A DNA stretch of 36,751 nt from a virus. The notes under the pieces are model-generated. The model was given only the letters and a program-made list of their open reading frames with translations. It was not told the DNA's origin and searched no databases. Position 1 is the stretch's first letter. The number at the start of each line of letters is the position of its first letter. The translations under genes were made by a program, and so were the position numbers. Shown piece after piece: positions 15,551 to 21,519 of the stretch. Where the stretch lies: the IMG/VR virus record IMGVR_UViG_3300034106_001645, positions 1 through 36,751 of that record. The stretch is one strand, 5' to 3'.

Positions 15551-15618
15551 TAGGGTATCGACCAGTAGGCAAAGAATCGCTTACACTCTCTTTACTGCAC
15601 TACGCAGGCAACAAGGAA
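15551..15618 (+). promoter_or_regulatory. Promoter-leader repeat, copy 2
   Basis: TAGGG (15551), CAAAGAATCGCTTACACTCT with TACACT at 15582-15587, TTTACTGCA, then GCAGGCAACAAGGAA ending 15618. TAGGG-to-TACACT distance is 31 bases, as in copy 1. The -35 position reads ATCGAC, a poor sigma-70 match, while the rest is kept, so the conserved part is more than a housekeeping promoter. ATG follows at 15624. Confidence 0.7.
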
Positions 15619-15623
15619 TCAAG

Positions 15624-15803
15624 ATGTTCAAAGTCATCACTGAGTACAAGGGCTGGAGCCAGTCTCTGCCCGTCACCATGACCCGCGAGTTCAGCAGCCG
15701 CGAGCAGGCGTTAGACTGGATCTCTGACGAGATCTTCCAAGAGGACACGCTGCGCGTGCGCTGCCCGCAGATGGACATCGAGGAAGTGGGAGAGTTCGCA
15801 TGA
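15624..15803 (+). CDS. Small hypothetical protein
   Basis: 59 residues from ATG 15624, six bases after AAGGAA of promoter-leader copy 2; the longer in-frame start at 15528 would precede the promoter. MFKVITEYKGWSQSLPVTMT is a beta-strand pair and REFSSREQALDWISDEI a helix, a small alpha/beta fold. It resembles small phage proteins of unknown function. ATGA overlap with the next gene. Confidence 0.65.
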   Translation: MFKVITEYKGWSQSLPVTMTREFSSREQALDWISDEIFQEDTLRVRCPQMDIEEVGEFA

Positions 15804-16006
15804 ACACGCATCGCACCGGCAACGAGTGGGTTGCAGGCTTGGACCGGAAATGGGGTTTCGGCGCTGACTTTGCGTGCGAAGACATCATCGATGCCCCGTC
15901 TTGGATTCCTACGGGATCCTCGAAAGTAGTGGAAGGCTGCGGAGAGCCCGTCGTCTTCCGCCACAACTTCCGCCCAGGCATTTGGGGGAGCGGCAAATAT
16001 GACTGA
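15800..16006 (+). CDS. Small hypothetical protein
   Basis: 68 residues, MNTHRTGNEWVAGLDRKWGF at the start, rich in Gly and Trp, with no motif recognised. It overlaps the preceding stop by 4 bp and the next start by 8 bp, so it is translated from the same message. Function unknown. Confidence 0.55.
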   Translation: MNTHRTGNEWVAGLDRKWGFGADFACEDIIDAPSWIPTGSSKVVEGCGEPVVFRHNFRPGIWGSGKYD

Positions 16007-16178
16007 GATGAAGATCACGGTTGTCTACGATCCTCCCCCAATCCCGCTGCGCACAATGGACTATGTGGCTTACGAAGATGAGCACAGCGCTAGGGGCGCA
16101 ACGGCCGGAGAAGCCGTAGAGGCTCTGCTGGAGCAGTTCCCTGAAGAGCCCGACATCGAAGTGATAATCGAGAGATGA
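15999..16178 (+). CDS. Small hypothetical acidic protein
   Basis: 59 residues: MTEMKITVVYDPPPIPLRTM, then YEDEHSARGATAGEAVEALL and an acidic end (FPEEPDIEVIIER). One strand, a helix and a strand are likely. GGGGGAG lies upstream of the ATG; the stop overlaps the next ATG. Similar little proteins with AxEAVExLL helices occur across phages. Function unknown. Confidence 0.65.
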   Translation: MTEMKITVVYDPPPIPLRTMDYVAYEDEHSARGATAGEAVEALLEQFPEEPDIEVIIER

Positions 16179-16456
16179 ACGAACAGCATCAAGCAGTCAT
16201 CGACTTCTGCAACGAACCCAGGACCGCGGCTGAGATCAGCAAAGTCCTGGGAGTCACGCGCTGGTACACCTATTCGATGTGCCGGCGCAAGTTGCTCAAG
16301 AACGTCACACAGGCGCACGGGGAAGCCCGATACGTGGCCGCGGAAGAGATGCCTCCACCGGTCAAACGGAAATCTCGAGCTAAGCAGTGGACGCCTCAAG
16401 CAGCTATTGCCCAGGTCAGCAGCATCTGGCACTACGCCGAGCGTATGAAATCCTGA
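16175..16456 (+). CDS. Possible winged-helix DNA-binding protein
   Basis: 93 residues. AVIDFCNEPRTAAEISKVLG followed by VTRWYTYSMCRRKLLKNVTQ and RYVAAE has the helix-helix-wing shape of small winged-helix proteins (DNA end recognition helix WYTYSMCRRKLL). The second half is basic (PPPVKRKSRAKQW). It could regulate phage promoters, perhaps the repeated ones here, but nothing shows its target. ATGA overlap with the preceding gene. Confidence 0.6.
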   Translation: MNEQHQAVIDFCNEPRTAAEISKVLGVTRWYTYSMCRRKLLKNVTQAHGEARYVAAEEMPPPVKRKSRAKQWTPQAAIAQVSSIWHYAERMKS

Positions 16457-16464
16457 CAAAGATG

Positions 16465-16538
16465 TAGGGACATAGGCACACAGTCCAAGAATCGCTTACA
16501 CTAGCGTCACTGCAATCAAGCAGGTAACAGAGAAGGAA
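16465..16538 (+). promoter_or_regulatory. Promoter-leader repeat, copy 3
   Basis: TAGGG (16465), CCAAGAATCGCTTACACTAG with TACACT at 16497-16502, GTCACTGCA, then GCAGGTAACAGAGAAGGAA ending 16538. It has one extra base between TAGGG and TACACT and a few extra leader bases. ATG follows at 16546. Confidence 0.7.
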
Positions 16539-16545
16539 CAGAGAA

Positions 16546-16749
16546 ATGAACAACTACCGCATCAGCAAGGAAGGCAACGAGTGGGCCGTGAGCAACAAGA
16601 AGACCGGCCTGATCCTCGTCGCCTTCGACCGCAAGGACCAAGCCGAAGACTATCTGGTGGCACAGCGCCGCGCTGACGAGCAGAGCCAAGTGCTCGGCGA
16701 CTTCAACCGCGCTGCCCTGATCCGCGAACTGCTGGCTGAACTGGCTTGA
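16546..16749 (+). CDS. Small hypothetical protein
   Basis: 67 residues. MNNYRISKEGNEWAVSNKKT and GLILVAFDRKDQAEDYLVAQ suggest beta strands followed by helices; the C-terminus (AALIRELLAELA) is helical. It directly follows promoter-leader copy 3, with AAGGAA as ribosome site. No family recognised. Confidence 0.65.
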   Translation: MNNYRISKEGNEWAVSNKKTGLILVAFDRKDQAEDYLVAQRRADEQSQVLGDFNRAALIRELLAELA

Positions 16750-16761
16750 GAGGAGCAGATC

Positions 16762-17055
16762 ATGACTGCAATCACCGTTGTGTCAGCTTCGGAATACTCA
16801 AACACCTTGGTCTACATGGTGCTGCGTGGCAAAACCACCTATTGGATTCAGTACAGCGGAAAGCTGCCGCCCTACGTCAGCCAGCGGTACTTCTCCAAAC
16901 TTGGTAGGTCTGGAGAGCGCCGAGTGCCTGATGGCAAGGTACGTGCCAATTTGCTGGCCGCGATTGAGGCGTACAAGGCGCAACCGCTGCGCGAACGTCT
17001 CTGCACCCCCATGACTGTTGGCGAGGCTTCTCTTGCTGCCTCTAGCGTCATCTAA
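16762..17055 (+). CDS. Hypothetical protein
   Basis: 97 residues beginning MTAITVVSASEYSNTLVYMV, strand-rich and with several Tyr (YWIQYSGKLPPYVSQRYFSK). No catalytic motif or membrane segment. GGAG precedes the ATG; it lies 12 bp after the previous stop, in the third cassette. Function unknown. Confidence 0.6.
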   Translation: MTAITVVSASEYSNTLVYMVLRGKTTYWIQYSGKLPPYVSQRYFSKLGRSGERRVPDGKVRANLLAAIEAYKAQPLRERLCTPMTVGEASLAASSVI

Positions 17056-17066
17056 GGAGCAAGACC

Positions 17067-17318
17067 ATGCTGTACGGATACATCTCCTCCTTCGACGCCG
17101 ACAGGCCCGAAACCCCCGAAGTGACCGAACTCAAGTTCGACATCACCCTGAACGCCATCAAGCGTACAGTAGAGTACGACGAAGACGGCGCCTTCATCGT
17201 GAAGGCAAACGGCAAGACCGCGGAACGCGATCTCACTGAAGAACAGTGGGACGACCTTGAGCGCGAAGTCCAGAAACGCCTTCGCCCTGACTGGGTTGAC
17301 TATTGGCTGGCAAACTAA
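17067..17318 (+). CDS. Hypothetical acidic protein
   Basis: 83 residues: MLYGYISSFDADRPETPEVT, strands with VEYDEDGAFIVKANGK and a charged helix EEQWDDLEREVQKRLRPDWV. Strongly acidic overall. AAGGAGC precedes the ATG. Last gene before the packaging module; function unknown. Confidence 0.6.
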   Translation: MLYGYISSFDADRPETPEVTELKFDITLNAIKRTVEYDEDGAFIVKANGKTAERDLTEEQWDDLEREVQKRLRPDWVDYWLAN

Positions 17319-17330
17319 GAATAGAATCAA

Positions 17331-17350
17331 CTCCAGATTAAACGCTGGAG
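17331..17350 (+). promoter_or_regulatory. Hairpin covering the terminase small-subunit ribosome site
   Basis: CTCCAG (17331-17336), an eight-base loop and CTGGAG (17345-17350). The 3' arm holds the GGAG ribosome-binding sequence six bases before the ATG at 17357. If it forms in mRNA it would hide the site and lower translation. A TAGAAT at 17322-17327 just upstream could be a -10, but no -35 at proper distance was found. Confidence 0.5.
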
Positions 17351-17356
17351 CCAAAC

Positions 17357-17947
17357 ATGCCCCTCAAAGCCCTTAAAACGCCTCAGGAGCCACCAAAGCC
17401 AAAGACTAAGGCTAAGGTGGCTTCAGCCCTTGCGGTAGCTCCAAAGAAGACAGGACGGCCCTCTAAGTACACACCAGAGATAGCCAAGCAAATGTGCGAG
17501 ATGCTCGCAGATGGAGTGCCACTCAGAGAAATCTGCAGGCGGGAAGGCTTCCCAGCTTGGCAAACAGTTTACGACTGGATGTGGCGAGATGATTTGTTGG
17601 GTGAGGGCGGCGCCGGTCTTTCCGTAGCCATCGCACGGGCTCGTGAAGTCGGCCAGGACGCTATTGCCGAGGAGATCTGGCTGGACATGAACCAGCAGCC
17701 TGAGCGCATCCTCTCGGAGGGCGGCGGCCGGGTGGACTCAGGCTATGTGCAGTGGCAGAAGGCTAAGGCTGAGATCGGGCTGAAGCTGCTGGCCAAGTGG
17801 AACCCTAAGCGCTACGGTGACCGCGTGCAACTGGCTGGTGACGCTGATAGCCCGTTGAAGATCGAGGCTGAAGTGACCGCCGACAAGCTACTCCAGGCCT
17901 TGCTGACCAACGCAGAGTTGAAGAAGAAGGCTAACGACTCCGTGTAA
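17357..17947 (+). CDS. Terminase small subunit
   Basis: 196 residues. A Lys/Pro/Ala-rich N-terminus (1-30) is followed by GRPSKYTPEIAKQMCEML and VPLREICRREGFPAWQTVYD, the helix-turn-helix of a common phage small terminase family that recognises the packaging site. The C-terminal part has RVDSGYVQWQKAKAEIGLKL and NPKRYGDRVQLAGD, typical of the oligomerising region of this family. It starts the late/packaging unit, with the large subunit two genes downstream. Confidence 0.85.
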   Translation: MPLKALKTPQEPPKPKTKAKVASALAVAPKKTGRPSKYTPEIAKQMCEMLADGVPLREICRREGFPAWQTVYDWMWRDDLLGEGGAGLSVAIARAREVGQDAIAEEIWLDMNQQPERILSEGGGRVDSGYVQWQKAKAEIGLKLLAKWNPKRYGDRVQLAGDADSPLKIEAEVTADKLLQALLTNAELKKKANDSV

Positions 17948-18039
17948 GAACCTCTTTTGGTCTCGGAAAACACGGGCTGAGACCACCAAGCGTGCAATAA
18001 TCCATTGATCGTTGTGTAGTTTCTTGCTACATTCTTGTG

Positions 18040-18168
18040 ATGCCGAACTGCCGCACCTGCCATTACTCCTTTCAGGATCCTGCGCTGGTGCTGCGGTGCC
18101 GGTACTTCAACCGCATCTGCTACCAGCCGTGCGACTTGTACATCTACGAACCGGGGGCACTAGCATGA
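18040..18168 (+). CDS. Small Cys-rich (zinc-ribbon-like) protein
   Basis: 42 residues: MPNCRTCHYSFQDPALVLRC, then RYFNRICYQPCDLYIYEPGA. Cys4, Cys7, Cys20, Cys27 and Cys31 form CxxC-type pairs suited to a zinc ribbon; proteins of this length with CRxC at the start and a xEPGA end occur in other phage genomes, which favours a real gene. No good ribosome site is visible; GTG at 18037 is an alternative start. It lies between the terminase subunits. Confidence 0.55.
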   Translation: MPNCRTCHYSFQDPALVLRCRYFNRICYQPCDLYIYEPGALA

Positions 18169-18184
18169 GAGCTAGGAATAACTG

Positions 18185-18451
18185 ATGGACAACAGGATCA
18201 CTGTGCCCCAGGTAGCCCGCTTGATGGGCGTAGTGCTGGACAACCGCACTTCCTGGGCGGTGGGCTCAGAGATGGCTCACCAGTACCAGCAGGAGTTCGG
18301 TGAGAACCCGCCGAAGGACAACCGGCCGAAGACCAATGGCGGTGGCTCTCACTGCTTCGCGCTGTACCCAGTCAAGTGGGAGCAGAAGATCCGCGACGTC
18401 ATCGAGTCACATCTCGAGCAGCAGGCTCGGCAGGACAGCCTGTTCGAATGA
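18185..18451 (+). CDS. Conserved phage protein between terminase subunits
   Basis: 88 residues. VPQVARLMGVVLDNRTSWAV and MAHQYQQEFGENPPKDNRPK, then GGGSHCFALYPVKWEQKIRD. The first part could be a helix-turn-helix-like fold, but it is not decisive. Located directly before the large terminase with an ATGA overlap, so translation is coupled. Function unknown; possible packaging accessory. Confidence 0.65.
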   Translation: MDNRITVPQVARLMGVVLDNRTSWAVGSEMAHQYQQEFGENPPKDNRPKTNGGGSHCFALYPVKWEQKIRDVIESHLEQQARQDSLFE

Positions 18452-19866
18452 CTGACTTAGCAGAGGCGTTCAGAGACCCTCAGGTACTGGCCAGCCTCAA
18501 GTCCCTGCCCGTAGAGAAGCGCTTAGCCTATCTCTGGCGGGCCACCTGGGTGCAGACGGCACACAAGCATCAGATCGTCCCGTCAGGCGACTGGTGGAGC
18601 GTCTGGCTCATGCTGGCCGGCCGCGGCGCAGGCAAGACACGCACGGCCGCAGAGCAGATCGGCTGGTGGGCCTGGACGGAGCCCGAGACCCGCTGGCTGG
18701 TAGCAGCCCCCACTAGCGCTGACGTCCGTGGCACCTGCTTCGAGGGCGACTCAGGCCTGCTGAGCGTCATCCCGAAGGAGTTGGTGGCGGACTACAACAA
18801 GGCGTACCACGAGCTACGGCTGACCAACGGGAGCCTGATCAAGGGCATCCCTGCCAGTGAGCCTGAGCGCTTCCGGGGGCCGCAGTTCCACGGGGCTTGG
18901 TGCGATGAGCTAGCAGCCTGGGAGTACATCCAGGAGGCCTGGGACCAGATCCAGTTCGGGGTCCGGCTGGGCCAGAAGACCAGGACGATCATCACGACTA
19001 CCCCGCGGCCGAAGGATCTGATCCTCGAGTTGATCGGCCGGGAAGGCGACGACGTAGTGATGACGACCGCCTCCACATACGAGAACCTGGGCAACCTGTC
19101 GGAGAACTTCAGGAAGCAGATCCTGCAGTACGAGGGGACGAAGCTCGGCAGGCAGGAGATCTACGCTGAGATCATCGACCCTGAGGACGGGGGGATTGTC
19201 AGGCGGGACTGGTTCAAGCTCTGGCCTGCTGGGCGGGCGTTCCCGAAGTTCGAGTACATCGTGCAGAGCTATGACTGCGCGACGTCAGAGAAGGCGATCA
19301 ATGACCCGACTGCCTCGAGCACCTGGGGAGTGTTCAAGCCGCAGGATGGCCCGATGAGCGTGATGCTGATCGACTGCTGGAACGAGCGGATGCAGTACCC
19401 GGATCTGCGGCCGAAGGTTATCGAGGAGTACGACACCATCTTTGGAGAGGGCAAGGAGAAGAAGCGGGTGGACTTGATCCTGATCGAGGACAAGTCGGCC
19501 GGCATCAGTCTGATCCAGGATCTGCAGAGAGCGCACCTTCCTGTGCGGGGGTACAACCCTGGCAAGGCAGACAAGGTCCAGCGGTTGAACATCGTCTCGA
19601 ACATCATTGCCCGCGGCAGGGTGTGGATCCCTGAGAGCGATCGTCGGAAGGGTTACGTGAAGGACTGGGCTGAGGGGTTTGTGTCGCAGATGTGCGCCTT
19701 CCCTGAGACGACTCACGATGACTACGTAGACACCTGCACGCAGGCTTTGAGGTTCCTGAGGGATGCAGGGTGGTTGGAGATTGATCCTCCACCTGAGGAT
19801 GACTACGACGAGGACGACTACGTAGACAGTGGCAAGACCAAACGAGAGAACCCATACGCGCAATGA
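18448..19866 (+). CDS. Terminase large subunit
   Basis: 472 residues from ATG 18448, which overlaps the preceding stop; the longer in-frame start would overlap it more. Walker A is GRGAGKT (58-64), Walker B is WCDELAAW with Asp153 and Glu154, and a TTTPRP coupling segment follows. The C-terminal RNase H-like nuclease has YDCATSEK (Asp276), LIEDKSAG (Asp348) and HDDYVDTCTQAL (Asp424-Asp428), the three acidic positions expected for cutting concatemers. It drives DNA packaging through the portal. Acidic tail (PPPEDDYDEDDYVD). Its stop overlaps the first glycosyltransferase-like gene. Confidence 0.95.
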   Translation: MTDLAEAFRDPQVLASLKSLPVEKRLAYLWRATWVQTAHKHQIVPSGDWWSVWLMLAGRGAGKTRTAAEQIGWWAWTEPETRWLVAAPTSADVRGTCFEGDSGLLSVIPKELVADYNKAYHELRLTNGSLIKGIPASEPERFRGPQFHGAWCDELAAWEYIQEAWDQIQFGVRLGQKTRTIITTTPRPKDLILELIGREGDDVVMTTASTYENLGNLSENFRKQILQYEGTKLGRQEIYAEIIDPEDGGIVRRDWFKLWPAGRAFPKFEYIVQSYDCATSEKAINDPTASSTWGVFKPQDGPMSVMLIDCWNERMQYPDLRPKVIEEYDTIFGEGKEKKRVDLILIEDKSAGISLIQDLQRAHLPVRGYNPGKADKVQRLNIVSNIIARGRVWIPESDRRKGYVKDWAEGFVSQMCAFPETTHDDYVDTCTQALRFLRDAGWLEIDPPPEDDYDEDDYVDSGKTKRENPYAQ

Positions 19867-20552
19867 AGTACATATTCAGTATTGGTGTATTTGGGAATAA
19901 TCCCAGGTATATATATGGTGCGTATAAGCAGTATGAGTTAGCTCAGAGATATTACCCTGGCTGGGAGTTTCGAGTATATATTGATGATGCCAGCAGGATT
20001 AACTTACCTAGGGCGACGGTCATAGAGGTCAAGGACAACTCTGATGGTACGTTCTGGAGGTTCTTCCCTTGGTTTGAGTCTGGTCTAAACGTGACGATCT
20101 GCCGGGATGCTGATAGCAGGATTACGGCTAGAGAGGCGATGGCCACGTATGAGTGGTTGGCCTCTGACAAGATGTTCCATATCATGAAGGATCACCCTAC
20201 GCATAGGCCGATACCAATCCTTGCGGGGATGTGTGGGATGAAGGGCCAGTTAGATTCAGGTGTGGGGACTAAGCTACTGGCCAGGATGCTGGTTCGCAAA
20301 GAGTACGGCGCTGATCAGGATTTTCTTGCCAATGTGGTGTATCCGGTTGTCAAGCACAGTTGCATGGAGCACGAGTTTGATACTGGTTGGTTTGGAGTAT
20401 CAAGGAATCATTTGTATAACCGGTATGAGTGGGTAGGTAACGGGTTTGACGAGAATGAGTTACCGATATATCCGCCTACTGCTGAAGAGCGTAATGGGTA
20501 TGACCGTTTCAAGTTGCCGGAGTCGGCTAAGTTCTGTGGGTATTACAAATGA
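19863..20552 (+). CDS. Glycosyltransferase-like protein with DxD motif
   Basis: 229 residues. YKQYELAQRYYPGWEFRVYI and FWRFFPWFESGLNVTICRDA lead into RDADSRITAREAMATYEWLA with Asp82-Ala-Asp84, the DxD metal and nucleotide-sugar site of a GT-A-type fold. DHPTHRPIPILAGMCGMKG follows, a pattern I know from small bacterial and phage proteins of this kind. Substrate unknown. It is ATGA-coupled to the large terminase and to the next gene, and its DNA is visibly richer in A/T (e.g. 19907-19920) than neighbours, suggesting separate acquisition. Its first 11 bases are the same as those of the next gene. Confidence 0.75.
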   Translation: MKYIFSIGVFGNNPRYIYGAYKQYELAQRYYPGWEFRVYIDDASRINLPRATVIEVKDNSDGTFWRFFPWFESGLNVTICRDADSRITAREAMATYEWLASDKMFHIMKDHPTHRPIPILAGMCGMKGQLDSGVGTKLLARMLVRKEYGADQDFLANVVYPVVKHSCMEHEFDTGWFGVSRNHLYNRYEWVGNGFDENELPIYPPTAEERNGYDRFKLPESAKFCGYYK

Positions 20553-21367
20553 AGTACATTATCTCTAAGGGTTTTGAGGGGTTCTGTGACAGGCTGCAAT
20601 GCTTGTCTGATTGCCTTACTACCTCCATCAAGTACAACAGGACGCTGGTCGTTGACTGGAACGACAGGATCTGGAAGGAGGGGTTCTACCGGTACTTCTG
20701 GTTTGAGGGCTTGCCAGAACCTTCTGTAGTGGAGGGGGCGATCTGGCCTGAGTGGTGGAAGGAGGCGCTTGCAAAGCCTGCGGGGGACTGGATCTACAAG
20801 CTACGGGATGAGTTGACGTTCAACCTTGAGAAGGCTGACCCGTATGCGGGGGTGTGGGTGCATCCTGGGATAGGGCTGAGAACGTACAACTTCGGTGTCT
20901 TGGCGAAGCATTGGAGGCTGACGGATGACTGTAAGGAGCACGTTCTGGAGCATTTGAAGGGGGTTCCTGACCTTCCTGTGGTTCACCTGAGGGGTACGGA
21001 CAGGGAGTTCAAAGAGGAGCGCTTTGAGGAGCTTGTGGCAAAGGTGCCACGGGCTGCAGTGGTGTCAGATGATGAGGGGCTGGTGAAGAGGTGGATGGAG
21101 CGGTGCCCTGAGTCTGTAGTGGTGACCAAGAGGTTTGTGTCAGACAAGGTTGGCGGACACCGGCTAAATGAGTGGCAGCTACCTAAGGGGCTGACCAAGC
21201 ACCAGATGAACCTTGACCTGATTGCGGACTTCATGACGTTGGCATGTGCGCAGGAGGCGCATGGGCTGAACGAGGAGAGCCTGTTCTGCAAGATGGCGGT
21301 GCTGTTTGGCAAATGCGGCGGGCCAGAGGCGATGGGGCTCAAGAAGCGTCCGCAAGTGAACGCTTGA
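20549..21367 (+). CDS. Fucosyltransferase-like glycosyltransferase
   Basis: 272 residues. GFCDRLQCLSDCLTTSIKYN and RTLVVDWNDRIW resemble the N-terminal start of NodZ/FUT8-type and GT11 GT-B enzymes, and PVVHLRGTDREF (His146, Arg148, Asp151) is the Arg-containing motif that binds GDP-fucose. VVSDDEGLVKRWMERCPE and later LIADFMTLACAQEAHGLN match the second half of that fold, where the acceptor and nucleotide meet. The donor should be a GDP-sugar; GDP-L-fucose or GDP-L-galactose are candidates, the latter supplied by the epimerase at 13192. ATGA-coupled to the previous glycosyltransferase. Acceptor unknown. Confidence 0.75.
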   Translation: MKYIISKGFEGFCDRLQCLSDCLTTSIKYNRTLVVDWNDRIWKEGFYRYFWFEGLPEPSVVEGAIWPEWWKEALAKPAGDWIYKLRDELTFNLEKADPYAGVWVHPGIGLRTYNFGVLAKHWRLTDDCKEHVLEHLKGVPDLPVVHLRGTDREFKEERFEELVAKVPRAAVVSDDEGLVKRWMERCPESVVVTKRFVSDKVGGHRLNEWQLPKGLTKHQMNLDLIADFMTLACAQEAHGLNEESLFCKMAVLFGKCGGPEAMGLKKRPQVNA

Positions 21368-21397
21368 CGCTCATGCGGCAGGTATGAAGTAACGCAG

Positions 21398-21499
21398 ATG
21401 GACTTGACATCTGTGACGGCTTATGATCCGCCTACTGAAAGGTTGATGAAGACCGTGAGAAGGCCGCTGTTCGCTTTGTCCCAAGGCAAATGTTCATAA
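21398..21499 (+). CDS. Very short ORF, uncertain
   Basis: 33 residues (MDLTSVTAYDPPTERLMKTV, then basic RRPLFALSQG) in the 152-bp gap between the glycosyltransferase and the 690-residue gene. No good ribosome site. The composition is protein-like but length gives little support. Confidence 0.2.
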   Translation: MDLTSVTAYDPPTERLMKTVRRPLFALSQGKCS

Positions 21500-21519
21500 G
21501 TTGATCATGGAGGCTTAAA

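Noticed and set aside
14955-16538. The three repeats as a CRISPR array
   Set aside because: Only three copies, 500-900 bp apart, with genes between them and not spacers; they act as promoter-leader units.
17296-17327. TTGACT and TAGAAT before the terminase small subunit
   Set aside because: The spacer is 20 bases, outside the usual range, and no other -35 fits.
21403-21426. TTGACA and TATGAT upstream of the 690-residue gene
   Set aside because: Both hexamers are good, but the spacer is only 12 bases, too short for sigma-70. A similar TTGACG-12-TATGTA arrangement precedes the antisense gene at 23761 on the minus strand, which I treat as coincidence without transcript data.
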